This document shows positions 55,542 to 64,000 of a stretch of 64,000 bases of DNA, in pieces; within the stretch, counting starts at the first letter, position 1, and each line of letters opens with the position of its first letter. Source of the stretch: JAYZQT01 sp036136335 (GTDB lineage: Bacteria > Pseudomonadota > Alphaproteobacteria > MPNO01 > UBA830); the NCBI GenBank assembly GCA_036136335.1, contig JAYZQT010000032.1:62001-126000 (forward strand), written 5' to 3'. The notes below the pieces were generated by a model. It had not been told where the DNA came from. It saw only the letters and a program-made list of their open reading frames with translations, and did not search any database. The position numbers and the translations under genes are program-made.

Positions 55542-56204
55542 CTATTCTGCAGCCTGTTGGGGCCGGCCAACCAGTTCTTCTGGCGTACGTTTCTCCATTT
55601 GGAAAGTTACATTATGATCAGTCCAAGCGTAGTCTTTATAGCCTAGGCGAGAAATTGGTCGGAGGCTGGCTACGTCGAAGATACCATCCTCGGTAATTGC
55701 TTCATCTGCAATGTGTACGCCGACCACACGCCCGAATACAACGTTGTGCGTTGCTACTTTGCTGTTGCCTGGGAGTATTACGATCTCATGGAGTGTGCAT
55801 TCAAAATGAACAGGTGATCCTTTTATTCGAGGCGGCGCGACAAGCCTGGATGGCATTCCTTCGAGGTTCGTTTCTGAAAGCTCGTTGACGCCGCGGTCAA
55901 TGATAAATCCGGTTTCATTCATTTGTTCGCGTTGGTCCCAGATAGCCATGTTGTATACGAACTCACCATTGGCCTTGACGTTGGAGATAGTGTCTTTGTC
56001 TTCTTCGTCGTCAACGTGTGCGCCGGCTGAAAAAAGGCAAAAGGGTGGGTCGTAGCTCAGTGCATTAAAGAAGCTGAATGGAGCGGCGTTCACAAGGCCG
56101 TTACCGTTAATGGTCGTGATCCACCCAACCGGACGCGGGACCACGCAGGCTTTGATGGGGTTATAGGGCAGGCCGTGATCGTTCTTGTCTGGTTCAAAAA
56201 ACAT
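55542..56204 (-). CDS. Flavin reductase-like FMN-binding protein
   Basis: This is a 220-residue split-barrel flavoprotein of the flavin reductase-like family. It shows PRPVGWITTINGNGLVNAAPFSFF-type FMN-binding segments, with PVGWITT near residue 25, and PPRIKGSPVHFECTL. Such proteins supply reduced FMN to a monooxygenase or act as oxidoreductases. The luciferase-like gene two places upstream in the same unit is a plausible partner, which is inference. Confidence 0.88.
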   Translation of the reverse strand: MFFEPDKNDHGLPYNPIKACVVPRPVGWITTINGNGLVNAAPFSFFNALSYDPPFCLFSAGAHVDDEEDKDTISNVKANGEFVYNMAIWDQREQMNETGFIIDRGVNELSETNLEGMPSRLVAPPRIKGSPVHFECTLHEIVILPGNSKVATHNVVFGRVVGVHIADEAITEDGIFDVASLRPISRLGYKDYAWTDHNVTFQMEKRTPEELVGRPQQAAE

Positions 56205-56231
56205 TCCGGCGTTACTTTCCTTAAAATTTCA

Positions 56232-57383
56232 CTAGAGGTCGACAACCGTGCCATTTTCATCACGCCACTGGCGTCGGTAATGGCCGATCTTTTCGAGTAA
56301 TGGCCGATCGCTAATTGCGTATAGAATAGCGTCATCGGCAGCACTTGTATTGACGTGACGATGCCAATCGTGGTTCGGGATCACAAACAGATCATTCTTT
56401 CCCCATTCCAGTTTCTCATTGCCGACTTCGGTATAGCCTTTCCCCTCGATGACGGTAAAAAATGTCCCGGCCGTTGACCGGCTTTCTTCCGTTTCCTGTC
56501 CTGGTTTCAAAAGGGTTGCCGCGTAGCCGAGCGTAGTAAATACGGCGCGGCCGGTTTGCGGGTTGGTGAAATCGACCGTTATCGCATCACATGCTGTCCC
56601 ATCGATATCCCGCAGATTGTTTAGCGATTCCCGGATATTGGTACCGCTGTAATGGAACATCGGAGAACCGCCGACTCCGCTGCCCCGTGGCAGATTGGGT
56701 GATCGGGGAACAATTCCACCTGCGCCATAGAGTTTGCCGGAAAGCTCCTCTTTCAGGTGAGCGGTATTGCCGCCGACACCGTCAAAGTCGCGGTCGATCC
56801 AGATTGCGTCGAGATATTCCATCAACGGCCAGTCCAAAACATCGATCCAGATTACTGGGTCTGCGGAGTCGTTGCCGTGGCCGTGCCAGGTGCCGTTAGG
56901 GGTTAGGATCAGGTCGCCCCGATAGGCATTGCAGCGTTCGCCTTCTACGGTAGTATATCCGCCGCCGTCAGACAGTATTGTGCGGCTTGCATTCGGGGTG
57001 TGGCGGTGGGTCTCGGCATTGTCACCGGGCTTATATATCGACACCGCGACACGGATCGAATTGGTCACTTTAAGCGCACCGCCGAACCCCGGGTTCATCA
57101 GCAGGAACTGTTGGCGCTCGGTGAACTCGAGTGGTGCGATGGCGGCAATTCTATGCAGATAGGGTTCGAATTCCGCCCATTTCCAGATTGCCGGTTTTGC
57201 CCTTCCAGGCCGGGTGGATGGTGGTTGGTCTGGACGGTGCCACGGGGGGTGCATGGGAGCGTTAGCTTGGGTGCGCAGCCAGATATTGAGGGGCGCTGCA
57301 TTTTTGTTTAGCTTCTCCATCTCCACCTGTACATCAAGGGGCAGCTCGGGATCCGCTAGGGTGGGCCGCAGTTTGCTTGACAT
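56232..57383 (-). CDS. Gentisate 1,2-dioxygenase-like bicupin protein
   Basis: This is a 383-residue bicupin of the gentisate/1-hydroxy-2-naphthoate dioxygenase group, which cleaves aromatic rings with Fe(II). The first cupin carries H126 and H128 in THRHTPNASR, and further histidines in TWHGHGND (167-169). The second cupin ends with PNHDWHRHVNTS. The two-cupin layout and length fit the family well. Its neighbours (CoA transferase, flavin reductase, luciferase-like oxidoreductase) suggest an aromatic pathway. The exact substrate is not shown. Confidence 0.88.
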   Translation of the reverse strand: MSSKLRPTLADPELPLDVQVEMEKLNKNAAPLNIWLRTQANAPMHPPWHRPDQPPSTRPGRAKPAIWKWAEFEPYLHRIAAIAPLEFTERQQFLLMNPGFGGALKVTNSIRVAVSIYKPGDNAETHRHTPNASRTILSDGGGYTTVEGERCNAYRGDLILTPNGTWHGHGNDSADPVIWIDVLDWPLMEYLDAIWIDRDFDGVGGNTAHLKEELSGKLYGAGGIVPRSPNLPRGSGVGGSPMFHYSGTNIRESLNNLRDIDGTACDAITVDFTNPQTGRAVFTTLGYAATLLKPGQETEESRSTAGTFFTVIEGKGYTEVGNEKLEWGKNDLFVIPNHDWHRHVNTSAADDAILYAISDRPLLEKIGHYRRQWRDENGTVVDL

Positions 57384-57390
57384 GGGTCCG

Positions 57391-58455
57391 TTAAACTCCC
57401 TCTATCACGTCGGCCCAGTCTTCTATCATTTCTGGCAAGACTGCGCGAATGTGCACACTGAACTGGGTATAACCCATACCTTTGAGCGCGCGTATCTGAT
57501 CGCGGATAGAGTCCCGCGTGCCGGAAACGGTGGTGTTGCGGATCAAGGCTCCACTAATCAGGTGACGTTCCTCGGGCCGTACCACCATCAGGTGATTTTT
57601 GTGATTGGACAGATAGCGCGCGTTGGCGGGCGCGTATTCCTCGTAGATCTTTAGGTATTCGGTGACGAGTGATTCAAGCTCGGAAGGTGGATTTTGACCA
57701 ATTGAGCCGAATTGGGCTTCTTCCGCTAGGTTGTGCAGGATGATCGCCGATTGCGGCCCTGCTTGGGCCTGGACATATTCCGCGTCCCAGTCATCGGCAG
57801 ATTTCAACACGGCGCCGCCACTGACCGCAGTGGCCTCAAGTTCGGCCACATTGCGTCCGGCTTCCATCCACGCGCCCTTCATGTCGTCAATGGCATCCTG
57901 CGCCCGGTCAAGGCGCCCTACGGTATTAGTCCACCGGTAGCCGCGTTTCGCGAGCATGCGCCGACCGCGCGGGCCGAGCGCCGAGACATGAACCGGGATC
58001 GGGTCCTTGATGTTGATCAGTCCCAGCTCGGGGTTCATGAAACGGATCGGGTGCATTTCCCCTTCGATGAAGGCGTCCACTGTTTCGCCTGCCAGCAATT
58101 TTTCGACCACGTCTATGTAATCGAACATCGTTGAGAGTTTGATTGGCCCGAGGCCCATGGTACGCCGCCCGGTGAATCCTGTCCCGTAACCCATGTCAAT
58201 CCGTCCTGGCGCCAGCGAGTTAAGGCTCGCAAGGGCGCTGGCCGCGACCGGAGCCAGCCGGTTGGTTGGGATCAGAACCCCGGTACCTAGGTGGATGCGG
58301 TCGGTCTTCATGGCCGCCGCCGCCATGGATACAAAAAGGTCGGCGTTGATAAGCTGGGAATCGATGAACCACGCATACCTGAAGCCCAGTTCTTCTGCCC
58401 GTTTTACAATTTTCCACGAATCTGCCGCGGGCGCGATGTTTATGCCGAATTGCAT
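57391..58455 (-). CDS. LLM-class flavin-dependent oxidoreductase
   Basis: This is a 354-residue luciferase-like TIM-barrel protein using FMN or F420. The N-terminus MQFGINIAPAADSWKIVKRA and the SFLV-type segment YAWFIDSQLINADLF are family-like. LASLNSLAPGRIDMGYGTGF is the flavin-binding stretch. It lies 8 bp upstream of the bicupin gene. Starts at 58458 (TTG) or 58473 (ATG) are possible; GAGG lies 12 nt before the chosen ATG. It may be the monooxygenase partner of the flavin reductase, or a reductase in its own right. Confidence 0.87.
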   Translation of the reverse strand: MQFGINIAPAADSWKIVKRAEELGFRYAWFIDSQLINADLFVSMAAAAMKTDRIHLGTGVLIPTNRLAPVAASALASLNSLAPGRIDMGYGTGFTGRRTMGLGPIKLSTMFDYIDVVEKLLAGETVDAFIEGEMHPIRFMNPELGLINIKDPIPVHVSALGPRGRRMLAKRGYRWTNTVGRLDRAQDAIDDMKGAWMEAGRNVAELEATAVSGGAVLKSADDWDAEYVQAQAGPQSAIILHNLAEEAQFGSIGQNPPSELESLVTEYLKIYEEYAPANARYLSNHKNHLMVVRPEERHLISGALIRNTTVSGTRDSIRDQIRALKGMGYTQFSVHIRAVLPEMIEDWADVIEGV

Positions 58456-58654
58456 CAAATGATTAGACCTCATTGGGTAAAATTCTGCAATTGGCAGCTA
58501 TCACCTGTTCGTCATTATCTCATTTAAGCCGCTCGGATGGCACAAGACGCCATCGTCCTTAGGCACCATAGCCGTCATCCATTTGCCCAGATAGAGACAG
58601 CAACGGTCCCAGCGTCATTGTAATTGATGGCTTCGACAATGGGAGCGATTTGAT

Positions 58655-59569
58655 TTATTTGGTAAGTAACGCAATCCATAAGGGCAGCGTAACAGCGGCG
58701 AGCGCGGTCTGTGTAGTTAAAATACCCGCCATTAGGCGAGCGTCGCCACCCAACTGGCGAGCAAGTATGTATGCCGATGGTGCGGTAGGCAGGGCATGAA
58801 AAAGGACCAGGACTTTAGTAGATAATTCGTCAAGACCGATCGCCAGTGCAAGTAGCAAAGCTATACCCGGCATTGCGAGGAGTTTGAGGCTCGTTGACAC
58901 CAACACCCATGTTCGTCCTGTCCGCGCGGCAGCCAGATCGAGCCCGGCTCCGGCGCATAGCAGGCCGATTGGAGGTGCTGCACTTCCTAACAAGGTGAAC
59001 AACGCGTCGAGTGGTGTCGCCAGCCCAAGACCCGAAAGATTGACCAAAATTCCGGCGAGGCACGAGAGAATAAGCGGATTGCGGATCAGCTCGCTGGCGG
59101 TGTTGCCTTTGATGGAACTGCCGTCTCCATAACGGCCAAGAACCCAAACCGAGACGATATTGATGAACGGTACCATAAAGCCGATAAACAGCGCGCTAAG
59201 TGCCATTGTTTCACTGCCGAAGAACGCCGTAACCAGCGGGACACCAATGTAGGTGTTGAAGCGCGTGGCCCCTTGGACTACTGAGGTGAAAGGGGCACCC
59301 TCGATGCCTATTTGTCTGCGGATGAGAAGTAATGTCAGTGTAATGACGACCGGTGCTCCAATTACACCGGCCGCCATCTTGCCGACGGGCAGAGTGGAAA
59401 GGTCAGCCGCCGACAGGCTTGCGAAAAGGAGTGAGGGGAAGAGGACATAGTATGTGATGCGCTCCAGGGGCGCCCAGGTCGTGGCTCCGAAGGGGTCAAT
59501 TCGACGCAGGCCGAAGCCAGTAACAATGATCAGAAAAATTGGTGCGATGGTACCGAGAACGACAAGCAC
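58655..59569 (-). CDS. AEC (auxin efflux carrier) family transporter
   Basis: This is a 304-residue membrane protein with about ten helices in the two-repeat AEC layout. Bacterial members carry malonate, other dicarboxylates or related acids. Its position beside the ring-cleavage cassette suggests uptake or release of an acid. The gene ends 6 bp before the ruvX start direction on the same strand order, as ruvX lies just downstream. The substrate is unknown. Confidence 0.88.
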   Translation of the reverse strand: MLVVLGTIAPIFLIIVTGFGLRRIDPFGATTWAPLERITYYVLFPSLLFASLSAADLSTLPVGKMAAGVIGAPVVITLTLLLIRRQIGIEGAPFTSVVQGATRFNTYIGVPLVTAFFGSETMALSALFIGFMVPFINIVSVWVLGRYGDGSSIKGNTASELIRNPLILSCLAGILVNLSGLGLATPLDALFTLLGSAAPPIGLLCAGAGLDLAAARTGRTWVLVSTSLKLLAMPGIALLLALAIGLDELSTKVLVLFHALPTAPSAYILARQLGGDARLMAGILTTQTALAAVTLPLWIALLTK

Positions 59570-59575
59570 GGCGAA

Positions 59576-60046
59576 TCAAGGTGCTTGGTTTTGCAGGAAA
59601 TCCAGAGCACCCTGTAGAATGAACTGGGCGGCCATTTTGTCGATAACCCTCTCGCGTTTTCTGCGGCTGACATCCTGAGCGATGAGGTGTTTTTCCATTG
59701 CCTGTGTTGATAAACGTTCGTCCCAAAATACTATTGGCAGGTCCGTTTTTTCCGCGAGGCTCCTCGCGAACTGACGGGTGGATTGACAGCGTGACCCTTC
59801 GCTACCGTCCATGTTGACAGGTAGGCCAAGAACCATGCCACCGGCGTCGTACTTCGCCGCAACGGCAAGCAGTGCGTCGGCATCAATCATGAACTTTTTG
59901 CGGCGTATGGTGGTGAGCGGCGAGGCTATAACCCTTCTATCGTCGGAGATTGACAGACCTATTGTTTTGGTTCCGAGGTCTACCCCAAGCAGGATCGCAC
60001 TGTTGGCCGGAAGTTCCAGAATTTCGTTGATGTTTTTTATTGCCAC
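59576..60046 (-). CDS. ruvX: Holliday-junction resolvase-like nuclease RuvX/YqgF
   Basis: This is a 156-residue RNase H-fold nuclease of the YqgF/RuvX family, linked to 16S pre-rRNA processing. The N-terminal GVDLGTKTIGLSISD carries the first catalytic Asp. WDERLS and VIDKMAAQFILQGALD carry the other acids. The GTG at 60046 is the best start. Longer frames to 60571 run antisense through gatC and are not real. It is divergent from gatC across about 100 bp, a conserved arrangement in the class. Confidence 0.93.
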   Translation of the reverse strand: MAIKNINEILELPANSAILLGVDLGTKTIGLSISDDRRVIASPLTTIRRKKFMIDADALLAVAAKYDAGGMVLGLPVNMDGSEGSRCQSTRQFARSLAEKTDLPIVFWDERLSTQAMEKHLIAQDVSRRKRERVIDKMAAQFILQGALDFLQNQAP

Positions 60047-60146
60047 AAGCCTGTTAATAGCGAAGACCGGTCCGTCCGTGAAGCTTTCTTGCTGATACCA
60101 TGGTCGGATGATAGTTTCCGCCGCGTTCTCGGGAGGCCTTAACGAC

Positions 60147-60434
60147 ATGACAGTGGACAGAAAAACTGTTTTACGTGTTGCCAGTCTGGCGCGAATTAAA
60201 GTGCCAGAGTCCGAACTCGATACGCTTGCAGACGAGCTTTCCAATATTCTCGGATGGATAGAACAGCTTAATGAGGTGGAGACTGCGGGCGTTGCGCCGA
60301 TGGCATCAGTCACGGACATGAAGTTGCGCTGGCGCGCGGATGAGGTCACCGACGGGGCTATTCCGGAGAAAATAACCGCAAACGCGCCTGATCCACAAAA
60401 CGGTATGTTTGCTGTGCCCAAGGTTTTGGAATGA
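60147..60434 (+). CDS. gatC: Glutamyl/aspartyl-tRNA amidotransferase subunit C
   Basis: GatC stabilises the GatAB amidotransferase. The 95-residue protein has the family pattern VLRVASLARIKVPESELD, ILGWIEQLNEV and PMASVTDMKLRWRADEV. The ATG at 60147 follows GGGAGG at 10 nt. A start at 60108 adds 13 residues and is less likely. It overlaps gatA by 4 nt (ATGA). Confidence 0.95.
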   Translation: MTVDRKTVLRVASLARIKVPESELDTLADELSNILGWIEQLNEVETAGVAPMASVTDMKLRWRADEVTDGAIPEKITANAPDPQNGMFAVPKVLE

Positions 60435-61906
60435 TGATTGACCTGCGCAAACTGACGATCGCGAAAGCACAACAGGCCCTTGAAAAGGGCGATATTTCGG
60501 CGCGGGAGTTGGCTGAGGTTCATGTTTCCGCTATCGAGGCGGCTGGGGAATTGAACGCTTTCATCACCCAAACACCTCAGCGTGCACTGGAAGACGCGAA
60601 CGCCTCCGATGCGCGCCGTGCGGCCGGAAAGACGATCGGCCCGTTAGACGGAATTCCGCTCGCCATTAAGGACCTGTTTTGCACCGATGGCGTCGCCACG
60701 ACTGCGGCGTCTCAAATTTTAGAGGGTTTTGTACCACCATACGAAAGCACGGTCACAACAAATCTCCGTAACGCGGGGATGGTTATGTTGGGCAAGACTA
60801 ACCTTGACGAATTTGCAATGGGGTCCTCAAACGAGACAAGTTATTTCGGCACCGTAAAAAACCCTTGGCACCGACAGGATGACACCCAACCCCTGGTTCC
60901 GGGTGGATCGTCCGGCGGTTCAGCAACTGCTGTTGCAGGGCGTTTGTGTCTCGGTGCGGTGGGCACCGATACCGGAGGATCAATCCGCCAGCCGGCCGCC
61001 TTTTGTGGAATAGTCGGTATGAAACCTACTTATGGCCGATGTTCCCGATGGGGTGTTGTGGCGTTTGCTTCCTCACTCGATCAGGCGGGGCCCCTTGCGC
61101 GGACAGTTCGTGATGCTGCCATTTTGTTGCGCGGCATGGCAGGCTTTGATTCAAAGGACTCAACGTCTGCCAACGTCGCGGTGCCCGACTTTCAGTCTAC
61201 ACTGACGGAAGGCGTCAAAGGTCTCCGTGTGGGCATCCCATCCGAGTATGCCGTCGATGGAATGAGCAGGGAAATTCGCACTCTTTGGGATAATGGGAAG
61301 AACTGGCTGGAGAAGGCTGGCGCCAAACTTGTCGAAATAAGTTTGCCACACACAAAGTATGCCCTGCCAGCGTATTATATTATAGCGCCGGCTGAAGCTT
61401 CTTCGAACCTCGCCCGTTACGATGGTGTCCGCTATGGCCGCCGCGAAGAAGGTAAGGATCTGATCGAAGTATATGAAAACACCCGCGCCCGGGGCTTTGG
61501 CCCGGAGGTGCGGCGGCGCATATTGATTGGGACCTATGCGCTTTCCTCGGGTTATTACGATGCCTATTACCTCAAGGCGCAAAAAGTTCGGGCGTTAATA
61601 GCCCGTGACTTTGAAACCGTTTATGAGAGTTGTGACTTGATTTTGACACCAACGACACCGGGTCCAGCGTTTGCAATCGGTGAGAAATCTGACGACCACA
61701 TTGCCATGTATTTTAACGACGTATTGACCGTGCCTGCCTCGCTATCGGGACTTCCTGCCATTTCCGTACCAGCGGGATTATCGGACGATGGCTTGCCGCT
61801 GGGTCTCCACCTCATAGGCAAGGCATTTGACGAGGTGACAATGTTTCGGGCCGCCCAAGTACTGGAAGACGCGGCCGGCTTTGATTCTTCACTGTGTTTA
61901 ATATGA
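60431..61906 (+). CDS. gatA: Glutamyl/aspartyl-tRNA amidotransferase subunit A
   Basis: GatA hydrolyses glutamine and passes ammonia to GatB. The 491-residue amidase-signature protein has the Ser-cisSer-Lys triad K80 (AIKDLFC), S160 (GGSSGGS) and S184 (DTGGSIRQPAAF). Length is normal. Its start is coupled to gatC. A 102-residue membrane protein gene separates it from gatB. Confidence 0.97.
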   Translation: MMIDLRKLTIAKAQQALEKGDISARELAEVHVSAIEAAGELNAFITQTPQRALEDANASDARRAAGKTIGPLDGIPLAIKDLFCTDGVATTAASQILEGFVPPYESTVTTNLRNAGMVMLGKTNLDEFAMGSSNETSYFGTVKNPWHRQDDTQPLVPGGSSGGSATAVAGRLCLGAVGTDTGGSIRQPAAFCGIVGMKPTYGRCSRWGVVAFASSLDQAGPLARTVRDAAILLRGMAGFDSKDSTSANVAVPDFQSTLTEGVKGLRVGIPSEYAVDGMSREIRTLWDNGKNWLEKAGAKLVEISLPHTKYALPAYYIIAPAEASSNLARYDGVRYGRREEGKDLIEVYENTRARGFGPEVRRRILIGTYALSSGYYDAYYLKAQKVRALIARDFETVYESCDLILTPTTPGPAFAIGEKSDDHIAMYFNDVLTVPASLSGLPAISVPAGLSDDGLPLGLHLIGKAFDEVTMFRAAQVLEDAAGFDSSLCLI

Positions 61907-61921
61907 GGGTACATCGCGAAC

Positions 61922-62230
61922 ATGCAGTCCGTATGGTATGTGCTTATCCACGTCAGTCTAGGGTTGATTGGCTGGAAACTTTTCGTCGTTACCAACCTGG
62001 GCGTCCTTGCCGCATTCGCTGTCTGTGCGGCGGTTCAGTCTTGGCCAATGTACGAGTTGTATCGGCTCACGTGGGGAAAGTTTTACGATATGCGTGGTCG
62101 GATAGCAGGCGAAGGCGACCGTCGCAAAGAAACCCGTGCATATTGGCTGCGCATGGGGCGGTTGTTGTTTTTTCGATCCTGCGCGTACACGTTTCTGACA
62201 CTCGTCGCTGCCTGGCTGATGAGAGGATAG
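61922..62230 (+). CDS. Small hypothetical membrane protein between gatA and gatB
   Basis: I do not recognise this 102-residue protein. It has two adjacent hydrophobic stretches at about 4-24 and 27-41, then a charged segment (YDMRGRIAGEGDRRKETR). A third hydrophobic stretch lies near the C-terminus (about 83-100). It lies 15 bp after gatA and one base before gatB, so it is surely co-transcribed with them. It is probably a real inner-membrane protein. No catalytic motif is visible. Confidence 0.75.
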   Translation: MQSVWYVLIHVSLGLIGWKLFVVTNLGVLAAFAVCAAVQSWPMYELYRLTWGKFYDMRGRIAGEGDRRKETRAYWLRMGRLLFFRSCAYTFLTLVAAWLMRG

Positions 62231-62231
62231 A

Positions 62232-63686
62232 ATGATGAGTGTGATAAAGGGCCGGACCGGAGACTGGGAAATCGTGATAGGCTTGGAGGTTCATGCCCAG
62301 GTCACCTCCAAATCCAAACTTTTCTCCGGAGCGGCCACGGAATTTGGAGCAAAACCAAATTCCCAGGTTTCATTGGTAGATGCTGCGATGCCCGGCATGC
62401 TCCCGGTAATAAACAAACGCGCAGTGGAACAGGCAGTGAAAACCGGTCTTGGCCTTAACGCCAAGATAAACCTGTTTTCTGTCTTTGATCGCAAGAACTA
62501 TTTCTATCCGGATTTGCCGCAGGGTTATCAAATTTCCCAATATCTGGATCCAGTAGTTGGAGAGGGTGAGGTTGCGATTGATCTTGAAGATGGATCCAGC
62601 AGGATTATCCGTATAACGCGACTGCATCTTGAGCAGGATGCCGGTAAGTCGATCCACGATCAGGATCCGGGTAAAACGTTGATCGACCTTAATCGTTCCG
62701 GCGTTGCTTTGATGGAAATCGTTTCCGAGCCTGACATGCGTTCCCCGGAGGAAGCAGGCGCGTATCTGACGAAAATACGATCGATCCTCCGATATCTCGG
62801 GACCTGTGACGGTAACATGCAGGAAGGATCGATGCGCGCAGATGTAAACGTCTCGGTTCGCAAATTAGGAGAGGATTTGGGGGTCCGTTGCGAAATAAAG
62901 AATGTAAATTCCATTCGGTTTGTATGTCAGGCTATAGAATATGAAGCCAACCGCCAGATTCAAATAATTGAAGACGGTGGAAACATAGATCAGGAAACTC
63001 GACTATTCGATCCCGATCGAGGGGAAACCCGTCCCATGCGCACAAAAGAGGAAGCGCATGACTACCGGTATTTTCCTGATCCTGATCTGCTGCCTCTCGA
63101 GATCGAACAAAGCTGGGTTAACGCAATCCAGGAGACCCTCCCGGAACTGCCCGATCAAAAACAGGAGAGATTTGTTACGCAGTATGGATTGAGTCAAACC
63201 GATGCCCACAAGCTTGTGGCCGAGCGGGAAACGGCGGATTTTTTTGAAGTAGTTGCTGCGGCGCGAGATCCTCGCATTTCGGCTAACTGGGTAACCGGGG
63301 AACTATTCGGCGCACTGAACAGAACCAGTACCGAAATCTCATCTTCACCGGTCAGCGCCGCCCAACTTGGGACGCTCGTCGATCTAATCATCGACGGCAC
63401 GGTGTCGAACCGCCTGGCAAAGGAAGTTTTTGAAATCATGTACGAGACCGGTGAAGGTCCTGCAGAGATAATTGAAAAACGTGGCATGAAACAGGTGACG
63501 GATATCGGCGAGATTGAGGGAGCCGTGGATGAGGCAATTGCTTTGGGCGCGCCGCAAGTTGAGCAATACCGCCGCGGAAATGAAAAGGTATTCGGCTGGT
63601 TTGTGGGGCAGGTGATGAAAGCAACTCAAGGCAAAGCCAATCCAAAAACCGTTACTGAGCTTCTCCGTAAAAAGCTGGAGAACTGA
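62232..63686 (+). CDS. gatB: Glutamyl/aspartyl-tRNA amidotransferase subunit B
   Basis: GatB activates Asp-tRNA(Asn) or Glu-tRNA(Gln) and amidates it with ammonia from GatA. The 484-residue protein has the N-terminal IGLEVHAQVTSKSKLFSG, the metal and nucleotide region FDRKNYFYPDLPQGYQISQY, and the C-terminal tRNA-binding YqeY-like tail (VGQVMKATQGKANPKTV). Either of two adjacent ATGs could start it. Confidence 0.97.
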   Translation: MMSVIKGRTGDWEIVIGLEVHAQVTSKSKLFSGAATEFGAKPNSQVSLVDAAMPGMLPVINKRAVEQAVKTGLGLNAKINLFSVFDRKNYFYPDLPQGYQISQYLDPVVGEGEVAIDLEDGSSRIIRITRLHLEQDAGKSIHDQDPGKTLIDLNRSGVALMEIVSEPDMRSPEEAGAYLTKIRSILRYLGTCDGNMQEGSMRADVNVSVRKLGEDLGVRCEIKNVNSIRFVCQAIEYEANRQIQIIEDGGNIDQETRLFDPDRGETRPMRTKEEAHDYRYFPDPDLLPLEIEQSWVNAIQETLPELPDQKQERFVTQYGLSQTDAHKLVAERETADFFEVVAAARDPRISANWVTGELFGALNRTSTEISSSPVSAAQLGTLVDLIIDGTVSNRLAKEVFEIMYETGEGPAEIIEKRGMKQVTDIGEIEGAVDEAIALGAPQVEQYRRGNEKVFGWFVGQVMKATQGKANPKTVTELLRKKLEN

Positions 63687-63810
63687 TTATGCATACGCAC
63701 GGTGGGGCTATTCAGGCCTCTGCTTTCTTACACTCATCCTTTCGCACCAGGCTGCCCTCTCAATTGTTCCGAGCCTATATATTTGACATTCAACGTGAAG
63801 GACCCAGCAA

Positions 63811-64000
63811 ATGATTGATGTCTACACCTGGCCAACCCCAAATGGTCACAAGGTGCACATACTCCTTCAGGAAGCAGAGATCGAACACAACATCATTCCC
63901 ATAAACATCCAGGAAGGTGATCAGTTCAGACCTGATTTCCTAAAGATTAGCCCCAATAATAAAATGCCAGCCATTGTTGATCCGGATGGGCCCAATGGCA
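63811..64000 (+). CDS. Glutathione S-transferase N-terminal region (partial, runs off window)
   Basis: Only the first 63 codons are inside the window. They give a thioredoxin-like GST domain: MIDVYTWPTPNGHKVHILLQ, then ISPNNKMPAIVDPDG with the cis-proline of the glutathione site. The pattern resembles the YfcG/YghU type, which uses Thr or Asn near the N-terminus rather than Tyr. The ATG at 63811 follows GAAGGA. The C-terminal helical domain is not seen. Confidence 0.85.
   Translation, partial: MIDVYTWPTPNGHKVHILLQEAEIEHNIIPINIQEGDQFRPDFLKISPNNKMPAIVDPDGPNG

Noticed and set aside
57160..57180. GGGTTCGAATTCC, similar to a tRNA T-loop
   Set aside because: It lies inside the intact bicupin gene and no acceptor, D or anticodon stem surrounds it.
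60047..60571. N-terminal extension of ruvX to a 331-residue protein
   Set aside because: The added part runs antisense through gatC and does not resemble RuvX; a GTG at 60046 gives the family length.

Overview
The window looks like a chromosomal segment of a free-living Gram-negative alphaproteobacterium. The evidence is gene order and content: rpsF-rpsR-DUF2232-rplI, lptF-lptG-lptD-surA-pdxA-rsmA, DUF2066/CDP-alcohol transferase/hdaA, an aa3-oxidase subunit IV peptide, and ruvX next to gatCA. Lineage below class cannot be fixed by eye. I found no rRNA, tRNA, CRISPR array, integrase or insertion sequence.

Region 1 (about 0.1-16.6 kb) is accessory catabolism. A Rieske oxygenase faces a Rid-family protein, an arylformamidase-like hydrolase and an SDR-like protein. 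A four-gene operon follows on the minus strand: a PhyH-type dioxygenase, a UbiD-family decarboxylase, a 58-residue zinc-ribbon protein and a second UbiD-family decarboxylase. Then come a class III aminotransferase, MFS and EamA transporters, an FAD aromatic hydroxylase, an APH-like kinase, an enoyl-CoA hydratase and a 2-hydroxyacid dehydrogenase. Together they suggest use of aromatic and amino-bearing organic acids.

Region 2 (16.6-54.2 kb) is mostly housekeeping. In order it holds nadK; the rpsF ribosomal operon; fabD-fabG-acpP-fabF-mltG-yicC-gmk; the outer-membrane and LPS-export block lptF-lptG-lptD-surA-pdxA-rsmA; pepA-holC-ndk; a tiny cytochrome oxidase subunit; purM-purN; DUF2066, a CDP-alcohol transferase and hdaA; rnd; aspS; a decayed ROK sugar kinase; rpmG; rnr; topA; plsY; a dihydroorotase-like gene and pyrB. 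The usual dprA position between plsY and topA holds only non-coding DNA.

Region 3 (54.3-59.6 kb) is a second catabolic cassette: CoA transferase, flavin reductase, gentisate-dioxygenase-like bicupin, luciferase-like oxidoreductase and an AEC permease. It sits between pyrB and ruvX, which are often close neighbours in related genomes. Region 4 (59.6-64 kb) is ruvX, gatC, gatA, a small membrane protein, gatB and the start of a glutathione S-transferase gene.

AspRS carries residues typical of the non-discriminating type and gatCAB is present, so Asn-tRNA(Asn) is probably made by transamidation. Several proteins have lost family catalytic residues (SDR-like, Rid-like and dihydroorotase-like). 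purM has no ATG, GTG or TTG start for its conserved N-terminus.
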